NCBI RefSeq assembly: GCF_024436375.1
Contig: NZ_JAFMZM010000004.1
Span: forward strand, 62,001 to 126,000
Reading direction: 5' to 3'
Source: Nocardioides astragali
GTDB taxonomy: Bacteria; Actinomycetota; Actinomycetes; Propionibacteriales; Nocardioidaceae
Length of the DNA stretch: 64,000 nucleotides
Position 1 is the stretch's first letter. Every line of letters starts with the position of its first letter. Below, piece by piece: positions 55,773 to 63,457 of this stretch. Position numbers and translations under genes: made by a program. Below the pieces are notes generated by a model, which saw only the letters and a list, made by a program, of their open reading frames with translations, had not been told where the DNA came from and did no database searches.

Positions 55773-57379
55773 CCGACCACGGGGTGATCCAGCTCCGGGA
55801 CATCTGTTTCCGCTACGACCGGCACGAGGTGCTGCGCCACGTGGACCTCACGCTCGAGGAGGGTGAGCTGGTACTCGTCTCGGGGCGCACGGGCGTCGGC
55901 AAGTCGACCCTGCTCGGCGTGGTGACCGGGCTCGTGCCGCGCTTCACCGGCGGCGTCCTCACCGGTGACGTGCTCCTCGACGGAGAGAGCATCGTCGCGC
56001 AGCCCCCGCGCGAGCGCGCCCACCTCGTGGGCTACGTCGGCCAGGACCCGCTGGCCGGGTTCGTCGCCGACACCGTCGAGGAGGAGCTCGCCTACGGGAT
56101 GGAGCAGATCGGAACTCCTCCGGAGACCATGCGCCGCCGCGTCGAGGAGACCCTCGACCTGCTCGGCATCGCCGACCTGCGCGCCCGCGACCTGCGCACC
56201 CTCTCCGGGGGACAGCAGCAGCGCGTCGCGATCGGGTCCGTGCTCACCACGCACCCGCGGGTGCTTGTGCTGGACGAGCCCACCTCGGCGCTCGACCCGA
56301 CCGCGGCCGAGGACGTCCTCGCCACGATCACGCGGCTCGTCCATGACCTCGGGCTGACCGTGCTGCTGGCCGAGCACCGCCTCGAGCGGGTCGTCCCGTT
56401 CGCCGACCGGGTCTGCCTGGTGACCGGCGACGGCGGGATCCGGACGGGCCCGCCCCACGAGGTGCTCGCGGACTCACCGGTCGTTCCGCCGCTGGTCGAG
56501 CTCGGGCGCCTCGCCGGCTGGGAACCGCTGCCGCTCACCGTCCGTGACGCGCGCCGCCATGCCCGCTCGCTCCCCGTGCTGACGGCTCCCGAGCCGGCGC
56601 CTGCGCCGGAGTCCGAGCCGCTGCTCACGGCGAGCGGGGTCACCGTCGTCCACGGCAGCACTGTCGCCGTGCGCGAGGTGGCGCTGACCCTGTGCGCCGG
56701 CCGGGTCACCGTCCTGATGGGACGCAACGGGTCCGGCAAGTCGAGCCTGATCTGGGCGCTCCAGGGCTCCGGCAAGCGGCGGTCCGGGACGATCGACGTG
56801 GCCGGCGACGACCCGGCCACGCTGGCGCCCGCCCAGCGTCGTACGCACGTGGGGCTGGTGCCCCAGACCGCCGCCGACCTGCTCTACCTCGAGACCGTCG
56901 CCGACGAGTGCGCTGCCGCGGACGACGGAGCGCACGCCGCCTCCGGGACCTGCCGGGAGCTGCTCGACCGGCTGGCCCCCGGCATCGACGAGGCCACCCA
57001 CCCGCGCGACCTCTCCGAGGGCCAGCGCCTCGCCCTCGCCCTGTCGATCGTGCTCACCGCGCGACCGCCGGTCGTCCTGCTCGACGAGCCCACGCGGGGC
57101 CTCGACTACGCCGGCAAGGCCGAGCTCGCCCGGATCGTCGCCGACCTCGCTGCGGACGGGCGCGCGGTCCTGCTCGCGACACATGACGTCGAGTTCGCGG
57201 CGCACGTCGCCGACGAGGTCGTGGTGATGGCCGAGGGGGAGGTCGTCTCGAGCGGTCCACCGCGGCAGGTGCTGGCCGAGTCGCCGTCGTTCGCCCCGCA
57301 GGTCACCAAGGTCCTCGGGCCGCCGTGGCTCGTGGTCGAGGAAGTCGCCGCCGCCCTGGCGAGGGAGGGTCGGCGATGA
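55769..57379 (+). CDS. fused ECF ATPase (EcfA1-EcfA2 in one chain)
   Basis: 536 aa with two ABC ATPase domains. First: Walker A SGRTGVGKSTLL, signature LSGGQQQRVAI, Walker B VLVLDEPTSALDP. Second: Walker A GRNGSGKSSLI, shortened helical region, signature LSEGQRLALAL (second Gly replaced by Glu), Walker B VVLLDEPTRGLD and switch His in ATHDVEF. Both sites look able to bind ATP; the altered signature may weaken one composite site. Powers the importer with EcfT and the S component. ATG 55769 overlaps the ecfT stop. Confidence 0.9.
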   Translation: MTDHGVIQLRDICFRYDRHEVLRHVDLTLEEGELVLVSGRTGVGKSTLLGVVTGLVPRFTGGVLTGDVLLDGESIVAQPPRERAHLVGYVGQDPLAGFVADTVEEELAYGMEQIGTPPETMRRRVEETLDLLGIADLRARDLRTLSGGQQQRVAIGSVLTTHPRVLVLDEPTSALDPTAAEDVLATITRLVHDLGLTVLLAEHRLERVVPFADRVCLVTGDGGIRTGPPHEVLADSPVVPPLVELGRLAGWEPLPLTVRDARRHARSLPVLTAPEPAPAPESEPLLTASGVTVVHGSTVAVREVALTLCAGRVTVLMGRNGSGKSSLIWALQGSGKRRSGTIDVAGDDPATLAPAQRRTHVGLVPQTAADLLYLETVADECAAADDGAHAASGTCRELLDRLAPGIDEATHPRDLSEGQRLALALSIVLTARPPVVLLDEPTRGLDYAGKAELARIVADLAADGRAVLLATHDVEFAAHVADEVVVMAEGEVVSSGPPRQVLAESPSFAPQVTKVLGPPWLVVEEVAAALAREGRR

Positions 57380-58200
57380 GCACGGCCGAGCACACGCGCC
57401 ATGAGCCGGTCCCGCGCGTCGCCCTGCCGATCGGCCCTCGCACCGCCGCCGTCCTCACCCTCGCCTCGATCGCCGGGCTGATGATGCTGTGCTGGCCCTT
57501 GGTGCTCGACGCCCAACCGGGGCAGCGGGTCGAGCCGCCGTTCGTCTTCCTGGCCCTGCTGCCCCTGGTGATGGTCGTGGTGCTCGCCGAGATGGGGGAG
57601 GGCGGCATGGACTCGCGCGTCCTCGCCGTCCTGGGGGTGCTCTCGGCGATCAACGCGGTGATGCGCGGCCTCGGCGCCGGCACGGGTGGCGTCGAGCTGG
57701 TGTTCTTCCTGCTCGTGCTGGGCGGCCGCGTCTTCGGCGCCGGCTTCGGCTTCGTCCTGGGCTGTACGTCGCTCTTCGCGTCCGCGCTGCTGACCGCAGG
57801 TGTCGGCCCGTGGCTGCCGTTCCAGATGATCTGTGCGGCCTGGGTCGGGATGGGTGCCGGCTTCCTGCCCCGACGCCTCGGTGGACGCGCCGAGATCGCG
57901 ATGCTGGCGGCGTACGCCGTCGTGGCGTCCTACCTGTACGGCCTGCTGATGAACCTCAGCTACTGGCCCTTCGCCCTCGGCATCGTCGTGCCCGGGCACG
58001 AGGGCTCGCTGGCGTACGTCGCCGGCGCACCCGTGCTGGAGAACGCCCACCGGTTCGGCGTCTACACGCTGCTCACGTCAACCGGAGGGTGGGACACCGG
58101 CCGGGCGATCACCACCGCGATCGCGATCGTGGTCCTCGGTCCGGCGATCCTCACCACGCTGCGCCGCGCTGCTCGCCGCGCCGTCGTCAGGGCTGGATGA
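57376..58200 (+). CDS. ECF transporter substrate-binding (S) component
   Basis: 274 aa with about six to seven hydrophobic helices. GCTSLFASALLTAGVGPWLPFQM and AAWVGMGAGFLP are of the kind that contact EcfT and form the substrate pocket in S proteins annotated as ECF substrate-specific components. The substrate is inferred to be cobalamin or a corrinoid from the riboswitch and the barrel/DUF4430 genes; the protein itself does not show it. ATGA overlap with the ATPase gene. The last 14 bases overlap the convergent dehydrogenase gene. Confidence 0.82.
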   Translation: MSTAEHTRHEPVPRVALPIGPRTAAVLTLASIAGLMMLCWPLVLDAQPGQRVEPPFVFLALLPLVMVVVLAEMGEGGMDSRVLAVLGVLSAINAVMRGLGAGTGGVELVFFLLVLGGRVFGAGFGFVLGCTSLFASALLTAGVGPWLPFQMICAAWVGMGAGFLPRRLGGRAEIAMLAAYAVVASYLYGLLMNLSYWPFALGIVVPGHEGSLAYVAGAPVLENAHRFGVYTLLTSTGGWDTGRAITTAIAIVVLGPAILTTLRRAARRAVVRAG

Positions 58201-59323
58201 GGATGATCCGGTCGTCGGCCGGCGTCGGGTCGCCGCGGCCGTCCTGGTTGGACGTGGTCATCCAGATCGTGCCGTCGGGGGACGTGGTCACGGTGCGCAG
58301 GCGGCCGTAGTCCTCGGTGAAGTAGGCCGTCGGGCGCGACGCCTTGCCGTTGGCGGACACGGCGATCCGCCACAGCCGCTGGCCGCGCAGGCCCGCCATC
58401 CAGAGGTGTCCGTCGGCCCAGGCGAGGCCGCTCGGGGAGGCCTCCTCGACCGACCAGACCAGCTGCGGATCGATGAACTCGGTCCCGCCGCCGGTGCCCT
58501 CGACCTCGGGCCAGCCGTAGTTGCTGCCCTTCTCGATGAGGTTGAGCTCGTCCCAGGTGGAGTCGCCGAACTCGGAGGCCCAGAGCCGGCCCTCGTCGTC
58601 CCACGCGAGCCCCTGGACGTTGCGGTGGCCGAGCGACCAGACGGGTGAGTCGGGGTCGGGGTTGCCGGGGGCAGGGGCACCCTCGGGGGTGATCCGGAGG
58701 ATCTTGCCGGCGAGGCTGCCAGGGTCCTGGGCAAGCTCCGGGTCGCCGGTCTCGCCGGTGCTGACGTACAGGTAGCCGTCCGGGCCGAACGCGATGCGCC
58801 CGCCGTCGTGGATGAAGCCGCGCGGGATCCCGTCGAGCACGACCGTGGGCTCGCCGAGGTCCATGCCGTCCAGCTCGGCGCTGAGCACCCGGTTGTCCGT
58901 GCCGGTCGTGAGGTAGAAGAACAGGGTCCGATCGGTGTCGAACGTCGGCGACACGGCGACGCCCAGCAGTCCGGCCTCGCCCTCCGGGACGGCAGCGGTG
59001 ATCGCACCGAGCTCGTCGAGGGTGCCTTCCGGGGTGACGTGCAGGACCCGGCCGCTCATCCGCTCGGTGACCACCGCGGCGCCGTCGGGGAGGAAGTCGA
59101 GGCCCCACGGCACCTCCAGCTGGTCGACCAGCGCGCCCGCGGCCTTCGGCTCGCCGTTGCCCGTGCTGCCATTCGACTCACCCTCGGACTCGCTCGGTGC
59201 CGGCTCGCTGGGCAGGTCGGTCGGCTGCGTCGTGCTAGGCACGGGATCTGCCGACTCCTCGGCGCAGGCCGTCGTCGCTCCCAGCGTGAGCACCAACGAG
59301 GTGAGAGCGAGTCGCGATCTCAT
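58187..59323 (-). CDS. secreted PQQ-dependent sugar dehydrogenase-like lipoprotein
   Basis: 378 aa. Signal peptide with a lipobox-like ATTACAEE, Ser/Pro/Glu-rich spacer to about residue 60, then a six-bladed beta-propeller of the soluble aldose/glucose dehydrogenase type (LEVPWGLDFLPDGAAVVTER in part, GEAGLLGVAVSP, IHDGGRIAFGPDGYLY, SLGHRNVQGLAWD, NYGWPEVEG). Oxidation of sugars with PQQ is the family activity. Part of a padR-eamA-dehydrogenase run with 10-base gaps, so co-transcription is possible. Confidence 0.85.
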   Translation of the reverse strand: MRSRLALTSLVLTLGATTACAEESADPVPSTTQPTDLPSEPAPSESEGESNGSTGNGEPKAAGALVDQLEVPWGLDFLPDGAAVVTERMSGRVLHVTPEGTLDELGAITAAVPEGEAGLLGVAVSPTFDTDRTLFFYLTTGTDNRVLSAELDGMDLGEPTVVLDGIPRGFIHDGGRIAFGPDGYLYVSTGETGDPELAQDPGSLAGKILRITPEGAPAPGNPDPDSPVWSLGHRNVQGLAWDDEGRLWASEFGDSTWDELNLIEKGSNYGWPEVEGTGGGTEFIDPQLVWSVEEASPSGLAWADGHLWMAGLRGQRLWRIAVSANGKASRPTAYFTEDYGRLRTVTTSPDGTIWMTTSNQDGRGDPTPADDRIILIQP

Positions 59324-59333
59324 GTCGGCCCCT

Positions 59334-60233
59334 TCATGTCGCCAGTGTGCCCGGTGCCGCCGAATGGTCGGACGGGTGCTCGCCCGGCGCCGACCCGGAA
59401 CGGGTGGCGCCGATCGACGCGGCGACGACGCAGGCGATCGCCACCCACTGGAGCGGCGACAGGTGCTCCTGCAGCACGACGATCGCGGCCAGCGCCGCCG
59501 CGGCCGGTTCCAGGCTCATCAGGATCCCGAACACCGCCGGGCGCAGGCTGCGCAACGCGACGAGCTCACAGCTGTAGGGAATGACCGAGCTCAGCAGCCC
59601 CACGAGCGCCCCGATGAGCAGGATGCGGCCGTCCCAGAGGCTGCTGCCGGCGGACAGCACGGCGGGCAGGGTCATGCCCGCGGCGGCGACGAGACTGGCG
59701 ACGGCGAGGCCGTCGAAACCCGCCCACCGGCGGCCCGTGCTCGCGCTGAGCAGGATGTACGCCGCCCACGCGGCGCCGGCCAGCAGGGCGTACGCGACAC
59801 CCAGGACGTCGAGCCCGGTGCGCTGGAACCCGAGGAGGGCGACGCCGAGCCCGGCCAGCAGGACCCAGACGAGGTCGCGCGCGCGCCGGGATCCGAGGAC
59901 GGCCAGGGTCAGCGGGCCGATGAACTCGATGGTGACTGCGATGCCGAGCGGGATGCGGGAGAACGACTGGTAGATCGCCCAGTTCATGGTGGCCAGGCTG
60001 AGGCCGAAGCCCAGCACGATGAGCCAGTCCTGCCGACTCCGCCCGGCGAACCGCGGGCGTGCGACGGCGACCAGCACGACCGCGCTGGTGGCCAGGCGCA
60101 GCCACACCATCGCCGTCGGCGAGATCTCCCCGAACAGGCCCTTGGCGATGGCCGCGCCGAGCTGGACGGACAGGATCCCGATGAGCACCAGTCCCACCGG
60201 TCCGAGCAGGGTGCGGCTCGGTGGTGGGGTCAC
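59334..60233 (-). CDS. EamA/RhaT family (DMT) transporter
   Basis: 299 aa, about ten helices in two EamA halves (VLIGILSVQLGAAIAKGLFG at the N-terminus in part; PYSCELVALRSLRPAVFGILMSLEPAAAALAAIVVL in part, starting near residue 210). Exports small metabolites such as amino acids in known members. GTG start 10 bases after the padR stop, so PadR probably controls it. Confidence 0.85.
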   Translation of the reverse strand: MTPPPSRTLLGPVGLVLIGILSVQLGAAIAKGLFGEISPTAMVWLRLATSAVVLVAVARPRFAGRSRQDWLIVLGFGLSLATMNWAIYQSFSRIPLGIAVTIEFIGPLTLAVLGSRRARDLVWVLLAGLGVALLGFQRTGLDVLGVAYALLAGAAWAAYILLSASTGRRWAGFDGLAVASLVAAAGMTLPAVLSAGSSLWDGRILLIGALVGLLSSVIPYSCELVALRSLRPAVFGILMSLEPAAAALAAIVVLQEHLSPLQWVAIACVVAASIGATRSGSAPGEHPSDHSAAPGTLAT

Positions 60234-60243
60234 CCGACACAGC

Positions 60244-60825
60244 CTATTCAGCCGCGTGGTCGGTTCCGTCGCCCGCCTCGTCCAGGCTCGCCAGCGCCCG
60301 CTGGGCGTGCCGGGTCTCGGCCGCGAAGTAGTCCAGCCCCCAGTCCGCGACGAGCGCGGGGAACCGGAAGGGCTCGCCCGGGCGGTCGGCTCCGCGCAGG
60401 GCCTCGCGGACCTCGGCGAGGTCGTCGAGGGCGCCGTGGAGCTCGGCGACGTAGTCGTGGAGCATCTGGCGGGTCTGCGCCGCCTCGGTGACGTGGCCGA
60501 CGAGCAGGCGCAGCAGGACGGGGTGCTTGAGCACCGGGAAGCCGGCCGGGGTGCCGTCCATCCACTCCCGTAGCGCCGTCTGCCCGGCGGCGGTGATGGC
60601 GTACGACGTCACCTCGCGCCCGCCGTCCGCGCGGGCCTGCGCCGCGACGAGGCCGTGCTCGGTGAGGCGACGCAGCACGGTGTAGATCTGGCTCGTCGCC
60701 GGGGAGACCCAGTAGAAGCGGAGCGTCATGTCGGCGCGCTGCTTGATCTCGTACCCCGTCAGCTCGTCGCCGAAGGTGAGGAGGCCGAGGATCGCGTAAC
60801 CGGTCACCGGGATGTCTTGACTCAT
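60244..60825 (-). CDS. PadR family transcriptional regulator
   Basis: 193 aa. N-terminal winged helix (GYAILGLLTFGDELTGYEIKQR in part, YWVSPATSQIYTVLRRLTEHGLV in part) and a C-terminal dimerization region (LRLLVGHV, Vir-like). Likely represses itself and the EamA gene that follows on the same strand. A TACTCT box lies 9 bases before the ATG, so the message is probably leaderless. A TTCC-N5-GGAA inverted repeat (60844-60856) lies just upstream. Confidence 0.88.
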   Translation of the reverse strand: MSQDIPVTGYAILGLLTFGDELTGYEIKQRADMTLRFYWVSPATSQIYTVLRRLTEHGLVAAQARADGGREVTSYAITAAGQTALREWMDGTPAGFPVLKHPVLLRLLVGHVTEAAQTRQMLHDYVAELHGALDDLAEVREALRGADRPGEPFRFPALVADWGLDYFAAETRHAQRALASLDEAGDGTDHAAE

Positions 60826-60834
60826 CTCTGTCGC

Positions 60835-60840
60835 AGAGTA
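60835..60840 (-). promoter_or_regulatory. TACTCT -10 box of padR
   Basis: Minus-strand TACTCT 9 bases before the padR ATG; leaderless layout. Confidence 0.45.
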
Positions 60841-60843
60841 GTG

Positions 60844-60856
60844 TTCCTAATCGGAA
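60844..60856. promoter_or_regulatory. possible PadR operator
   Basis: TTCC-TAATC-GGAA, in the divergent region between padR and the BNR-repeat gene, directly upstream of the padR -10 box. Candidate site for autoregulation. Confidence 0.4.
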
Positions 60857-60902
60857 TAGTCACGGAGCTGACCGCACCACCTGATCGGTCCTGGAGGCCC
60901 GG

Positions 60903-62006
60903 ATGTCGCGCACCCTGCTCATGGTCGGAACCCGCAAGGGCATGTGGATGGGCACCTCTGACGAGGCGCGCACGTCGTGGGAGTGGACCGGACCGCACTT
61001 CCCGATGGAAGAGGTCTACTCGGTGATGATCGACAAGCGCGGGGACGCCCCCCGGCTGCTGGCCGGTGCGTCGTCGAGCTGGCTCGGACCGCAGGTCGGG
61101 CGCTCCGACGACCTCGGGGCGACGTGGGAGGAGACGCCCAACGGCGCCGCCCGCTTCCCCGAGGACACCGGTGCCACGCTGGCGCGTGTGTGGCAGCTGC
61201 AACCCGGGCTCTCAGCCGACGGCGGTGACGGCGTCGTGTGGGCGGGGACCGAGCCGGGGGCGGTGTTCCGCTCGACCGACCGAGGCGAGACGTTCTCTCT
61301 CGTGCGCGGGCTGTGGGACCACCCACACCGCGAGGAGTGGAACGAGGGCTTCGGCGGTCAGGCCTTCCACACGATCCTGCCCCACCCGCACGACCCCGCC
61401 CGGGTGCTGGTCGCCCTCTCGACCGGAGGCGTGTACGTCACTGCCGACGGCGGGGATTCCTGGGCTCCGTCGAACACCGGGGTGAAGGCCGAGTTCTTCC
61501 CCGGCGAGCGCAACTACCCCGAGTTCGGCCAGTGCGTCCACAAGGTCGCCCGCGACGCGGAGAACCCTGAGCGGCTCTACCTCCAGAACCACGGTGGCGT
61601 CTACCGCTCCGACGACGGCGGCGCCTCGTGGCAGGACATCGCCTCGACGCTGCCGACCGACTTCGGCTTCGCGATGGTGGCGCACCCGCGCCGCGGCGAC
61701 ACGGCGTACAGCTTCCCGATCGACGGTGCCGAGGGGCGCTGGCCGGTCGACGGCAAGGCGCGGGTCTACCGCACCACCGACGCCGGCTCCACCTGGGAGC
61801 CGCTGGGTGAGGGCAGCCTGCCCGACGGCTACTACGCCGCGGTCATGCGCGACGCGATGTGCGCAGACGACCACGACGACGTCGGCCTCTACTTCGGCGG
61901 ACGCAACGGCGGCGTGTGGGCCTCGCCTGACGAGGGGAGCACATGGCAGGAGATCCACAAGGACCTGCCGGACGTCCTCGTCGTGCGCGCCGCGAAGATC
62001 GACTGA
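60903..62006 (+). CDS. BNR/sialidase-like beta-propeller protein
   Basis: 367 aa without a signal peptide. Six BNR-type Asp-box repeats: SDDLGATWEE, STDRGETFSL, TADGGDSWAP, SDDGGASWQD, TTDAGSTWEP, SPDEGSTWQE, making a beta-propeller. No sialidase arginine triad seen, so an enzymatic role is doubtful; annotated in related genomes as an exo-alpha-sialidase or glycosyl hydrolase-like protein. Shine-Dalgarno CTGGAGG. Divergent from padR. Confidence 0.78.
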   Translation: MSRTLLMVGTRKGMWMGTSDEARTSWEWTGPHFPMEEVYSVMIDKRGDAPRLLAGASSSWLGPQVGRSDDLGATWEETPNGAARFPEDTGATLARVWQLQPGLSADGGDGVVWAGTEPGAVFRSTDRGETFSLVRGLWDHPHREEWNEGFGGQAFHTILPHPHDPARVLVALSTGGVYVTADGGDSWAPSNTGVKAEFFPGERNYPEFGQCVHKVARDAENPERLYLQNHGGVYRSDDGGASWQDIASTLPTDFGFAMVAHPRRGDTAYSFPIDGAEGRWPVDGKARVYRTTDAGSTWEPLGEGSLPDGYYAAVMRDAMCADDHDDVGLYFGGRNGGVWASPDEGSTWQEIHKDLPDVLVVRAAKID

Positions 62007-62023
62007 GCGCCGTTCGACGGGTC

Positions 62024-62029
62024 TAGGGT
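62024..62029 (+). promoter_or_regulatory. TAGGGT -10 box of SRPBCC gene
   Basis: TAGGGT 7 bases before the ATG at 62037; leaderless layout. Confidence 0.45.
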
Positions 62030-62036
62030 CGTCGTC

Positions 62037-62492
62037 ATGGCTGAGTTCTCCCTCTCGCGCAGCATCCGTGTGCAGGCCGACGCTGCCCGCGTCCACGGCT
62101 TGGTCGACGACTTCCGCGAGTGGCAGAAGTGGTCGCCCTGGGAGGGCCTCGACCCCGACCTCAACCGCGACTACAGCGGGCCCGACCGCGGCGTCGGCTC
62201 GACGTACCACTGGTCGGGCAACAAGAAGGCCGGGGAGGGCGAGATGCGGATCACCGAGTCGACGCCGACGTCGGTCGTCGTGGATCTGCAGTTCCTCAAG
62301 CCGTTCAAGGCCAGCAACGTCACGACGTTCGCGCTCACACCTGTCGGCGACGCCACGGACGTGACCTGGACGATGACTGGCACCCGCAGCGCGATCATGG
62401 GTCTGATGGGCAAGCTCTTCTTCGACAAGGCGATCGGCGCCGACTTCGACAAGGGCCTCGCCTCCCTCAAGCGGGAGGCCGAGCAGGTCTGA
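62037..62492 (+). CDS. SRPBCC (polyketide cyclase/START-like) family protein
   Basis: 151 aa. Typical START-like layout: SRSIRVQADAARVHGLVDDF at the N-terminus, WSPWEGLDPD, TYHWSGNKKAGEGEM, and a C-terminal long helix (DFDKGLASLKREAEQV). Binds a hydrophobic ligand in a deep pocket; ligand unknown. Probably leaderless. Confidence 0.82.
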   Translation: MAEFSLSRSIRVQADAARVHGLVDDFREWQKWSPWEGLDPDLNRDYSGPDRGVGSTYHWSGNKKAGEGEMRITESTPTSVVVDLQFLKPFKASNVTTFALTPVGDATDVTWTMTGTRSAIMGLMGKLFFDKAIGADFDKGLASLKREAEQV

Positions 62493-62493
62493 T

Positions 62494-62593
62494 CCTTGCG
62501 CCTGAGTCTCTGAGCGACTCACGGTCGAAGGCCCCTGTGTGCGCGCTCTCGCGCCCCCTTTTGTTTGAGTCTCTGGGCGACTCAAGCGCAAGG
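62494..62593. repeat. REPIN-like element (two palindromic repeats, inverted outer flanks)
   Basis: CCTTGCGC, TGAGTCTCTGAGCGACTCA (62503-62521), a spacer with GCGCGCTCTCGCGC, then TGAGTCTCTGGGCGACTCA (62566-62584) and GCGCAAGG. The outer 8 bases are exact inverted repeats, and the two inner units can pair as one larger imperfect stem. It begins just after the SRPBCC stop and might also end transcription. Confidence 0.7.
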
Positions 62594-62763
62594 AAGCCCG
62601 GCGGAGGGTGAGGGCCGGGGCGGCGAGTGGCTCGGACGGGCCACGGATCATGCACAGGCACAGTGCGTGCGGCCGTCTGCCACCTTCCTGTGGAAAGCGC
62701 TGATCGGTTGTCCGAGCTGTCAGTTGTGATGTCGGGACGACACCGATCACACGGGGGACAGAG
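62594..62763 (+). promoter_or_regulatory. promoter region of XRE regulator with inverted repeat
   Basis: TGATCGG (62701-62707) and CCGATCA (62743-62749) form a perfect 7-bp inverted repeat with a 35-base spacer, and further imperfect pairing lies inside. It could be the autoregulatory site of the XRE protein. No gene is seen in this stretch. Confidence 0.4.
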
Positions 62764-63405
62764 ATGGGAAGCATGACCTTGACTGACAAGACGGCGTGGA
62801 CCGACGAGGAGTACGAGTGGTTCTGCATGGGACCGTTCGACGGGGAGGTTCCTGGGCTCGTACGCCGCATCCGCCGCATCCTCGACGTGTCCCAGCGCGG
62901 GTTGGCGGAGCTGCTCAAGGTCTCTCAGTCGGTGGTCGCCAGGTGGGAGACCGGACGCACCAGCCCGCGTGTGGGTGTGGTGCACCACCTGCTCCGACTC
63001 GCCGGACTTCACGCGTGCTTCCACGACGACGAGACCGGCGAGGAGGTCGAGCCGATGCGGGACGACGGGGCGCGCGACCGCCGCGGGAGGCGCCACCCGG
63101 CACACGTGGACCTGAGCGTGATCGGTTGGTGGGCGCCGGCCGGGATGAGGTCGAGCATCGAGTACTACACCTGGCAGGACCGGTCCCGTGCCAGGCGTGA
63201 CCCGAGGATCCGGTTCCGCACCTGCCGTCACCTCCGCCGCCTCGAGCGCCTGATGTACGGCACGCCCGAGGACCATCCCTCGCTGGACCAGCTCGCCGCC
63301 GAGGCGGAGCACCTCGACGAGGTGCGCGAGGAGCGGCGCCGGCGGGCGAGAGCCGGGTTGCGATGGCTGGCGGACCCCGGCTCGGGAGAGCCGCTCACCG
63401 CGTGA
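62764..63405 (+). CDS. XRE family helix-turn-helix regulator
   Basis: 213 aa. HTH at residues about 35-80 (LDVSQRGLAELLKVSQSVVARW in part, ETGRTSPRVGVVHHLLRLAG). Then a region of about 90 residues with many Arg/Asp and WWAPAGMRSSIEYYTW, and an Arg-rich helical C-terminus. No membrane segment. Target unknown; an inverted repeat in its promoter suggests autoregulation. Confidence 0.78.
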   Translation: MGSMTLTDKTAWTDEEYEWFCMGPFDGEVPGLVRRIRRILDVSQRGLAELLKVSQSVVARWETGRTSPRVGVVHHLLRLAGLHACFHDDETGEEVEPMRDDGARDRRGRRHPAHVDLSVIGWWAPAGMRSSIEYYTWQDRSRARRDPRIRFRTCRHLRRLERLMYGTPEDHPSLDQLAAEAEHLDEVREERRRRARAGLRWLADPGSGEPLTA

Positions 63406-63445
63406 CCCGGGTGAGACGCCGCCAGCCGCGGGAGGGGCCGCCCAC

Positions 63446-63451
63446 TAGCCT
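63446..63451 (+). promoter_or_regulatory. TAGCCT -10 box of ilvD
   Basis: TAGCCT 6 bases before the ATG at 63458; leaderless layout. Confidence 0.45.
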
Positions 63452-63457
63452 GAGGCC

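Noticed and set aside
62764..63405. Toxin-antitoxin or phage repressor role of the XRE protein
   Set aside because: No toxin-like or phage gene beside it; neighbours are SRPBCC and ilvD.
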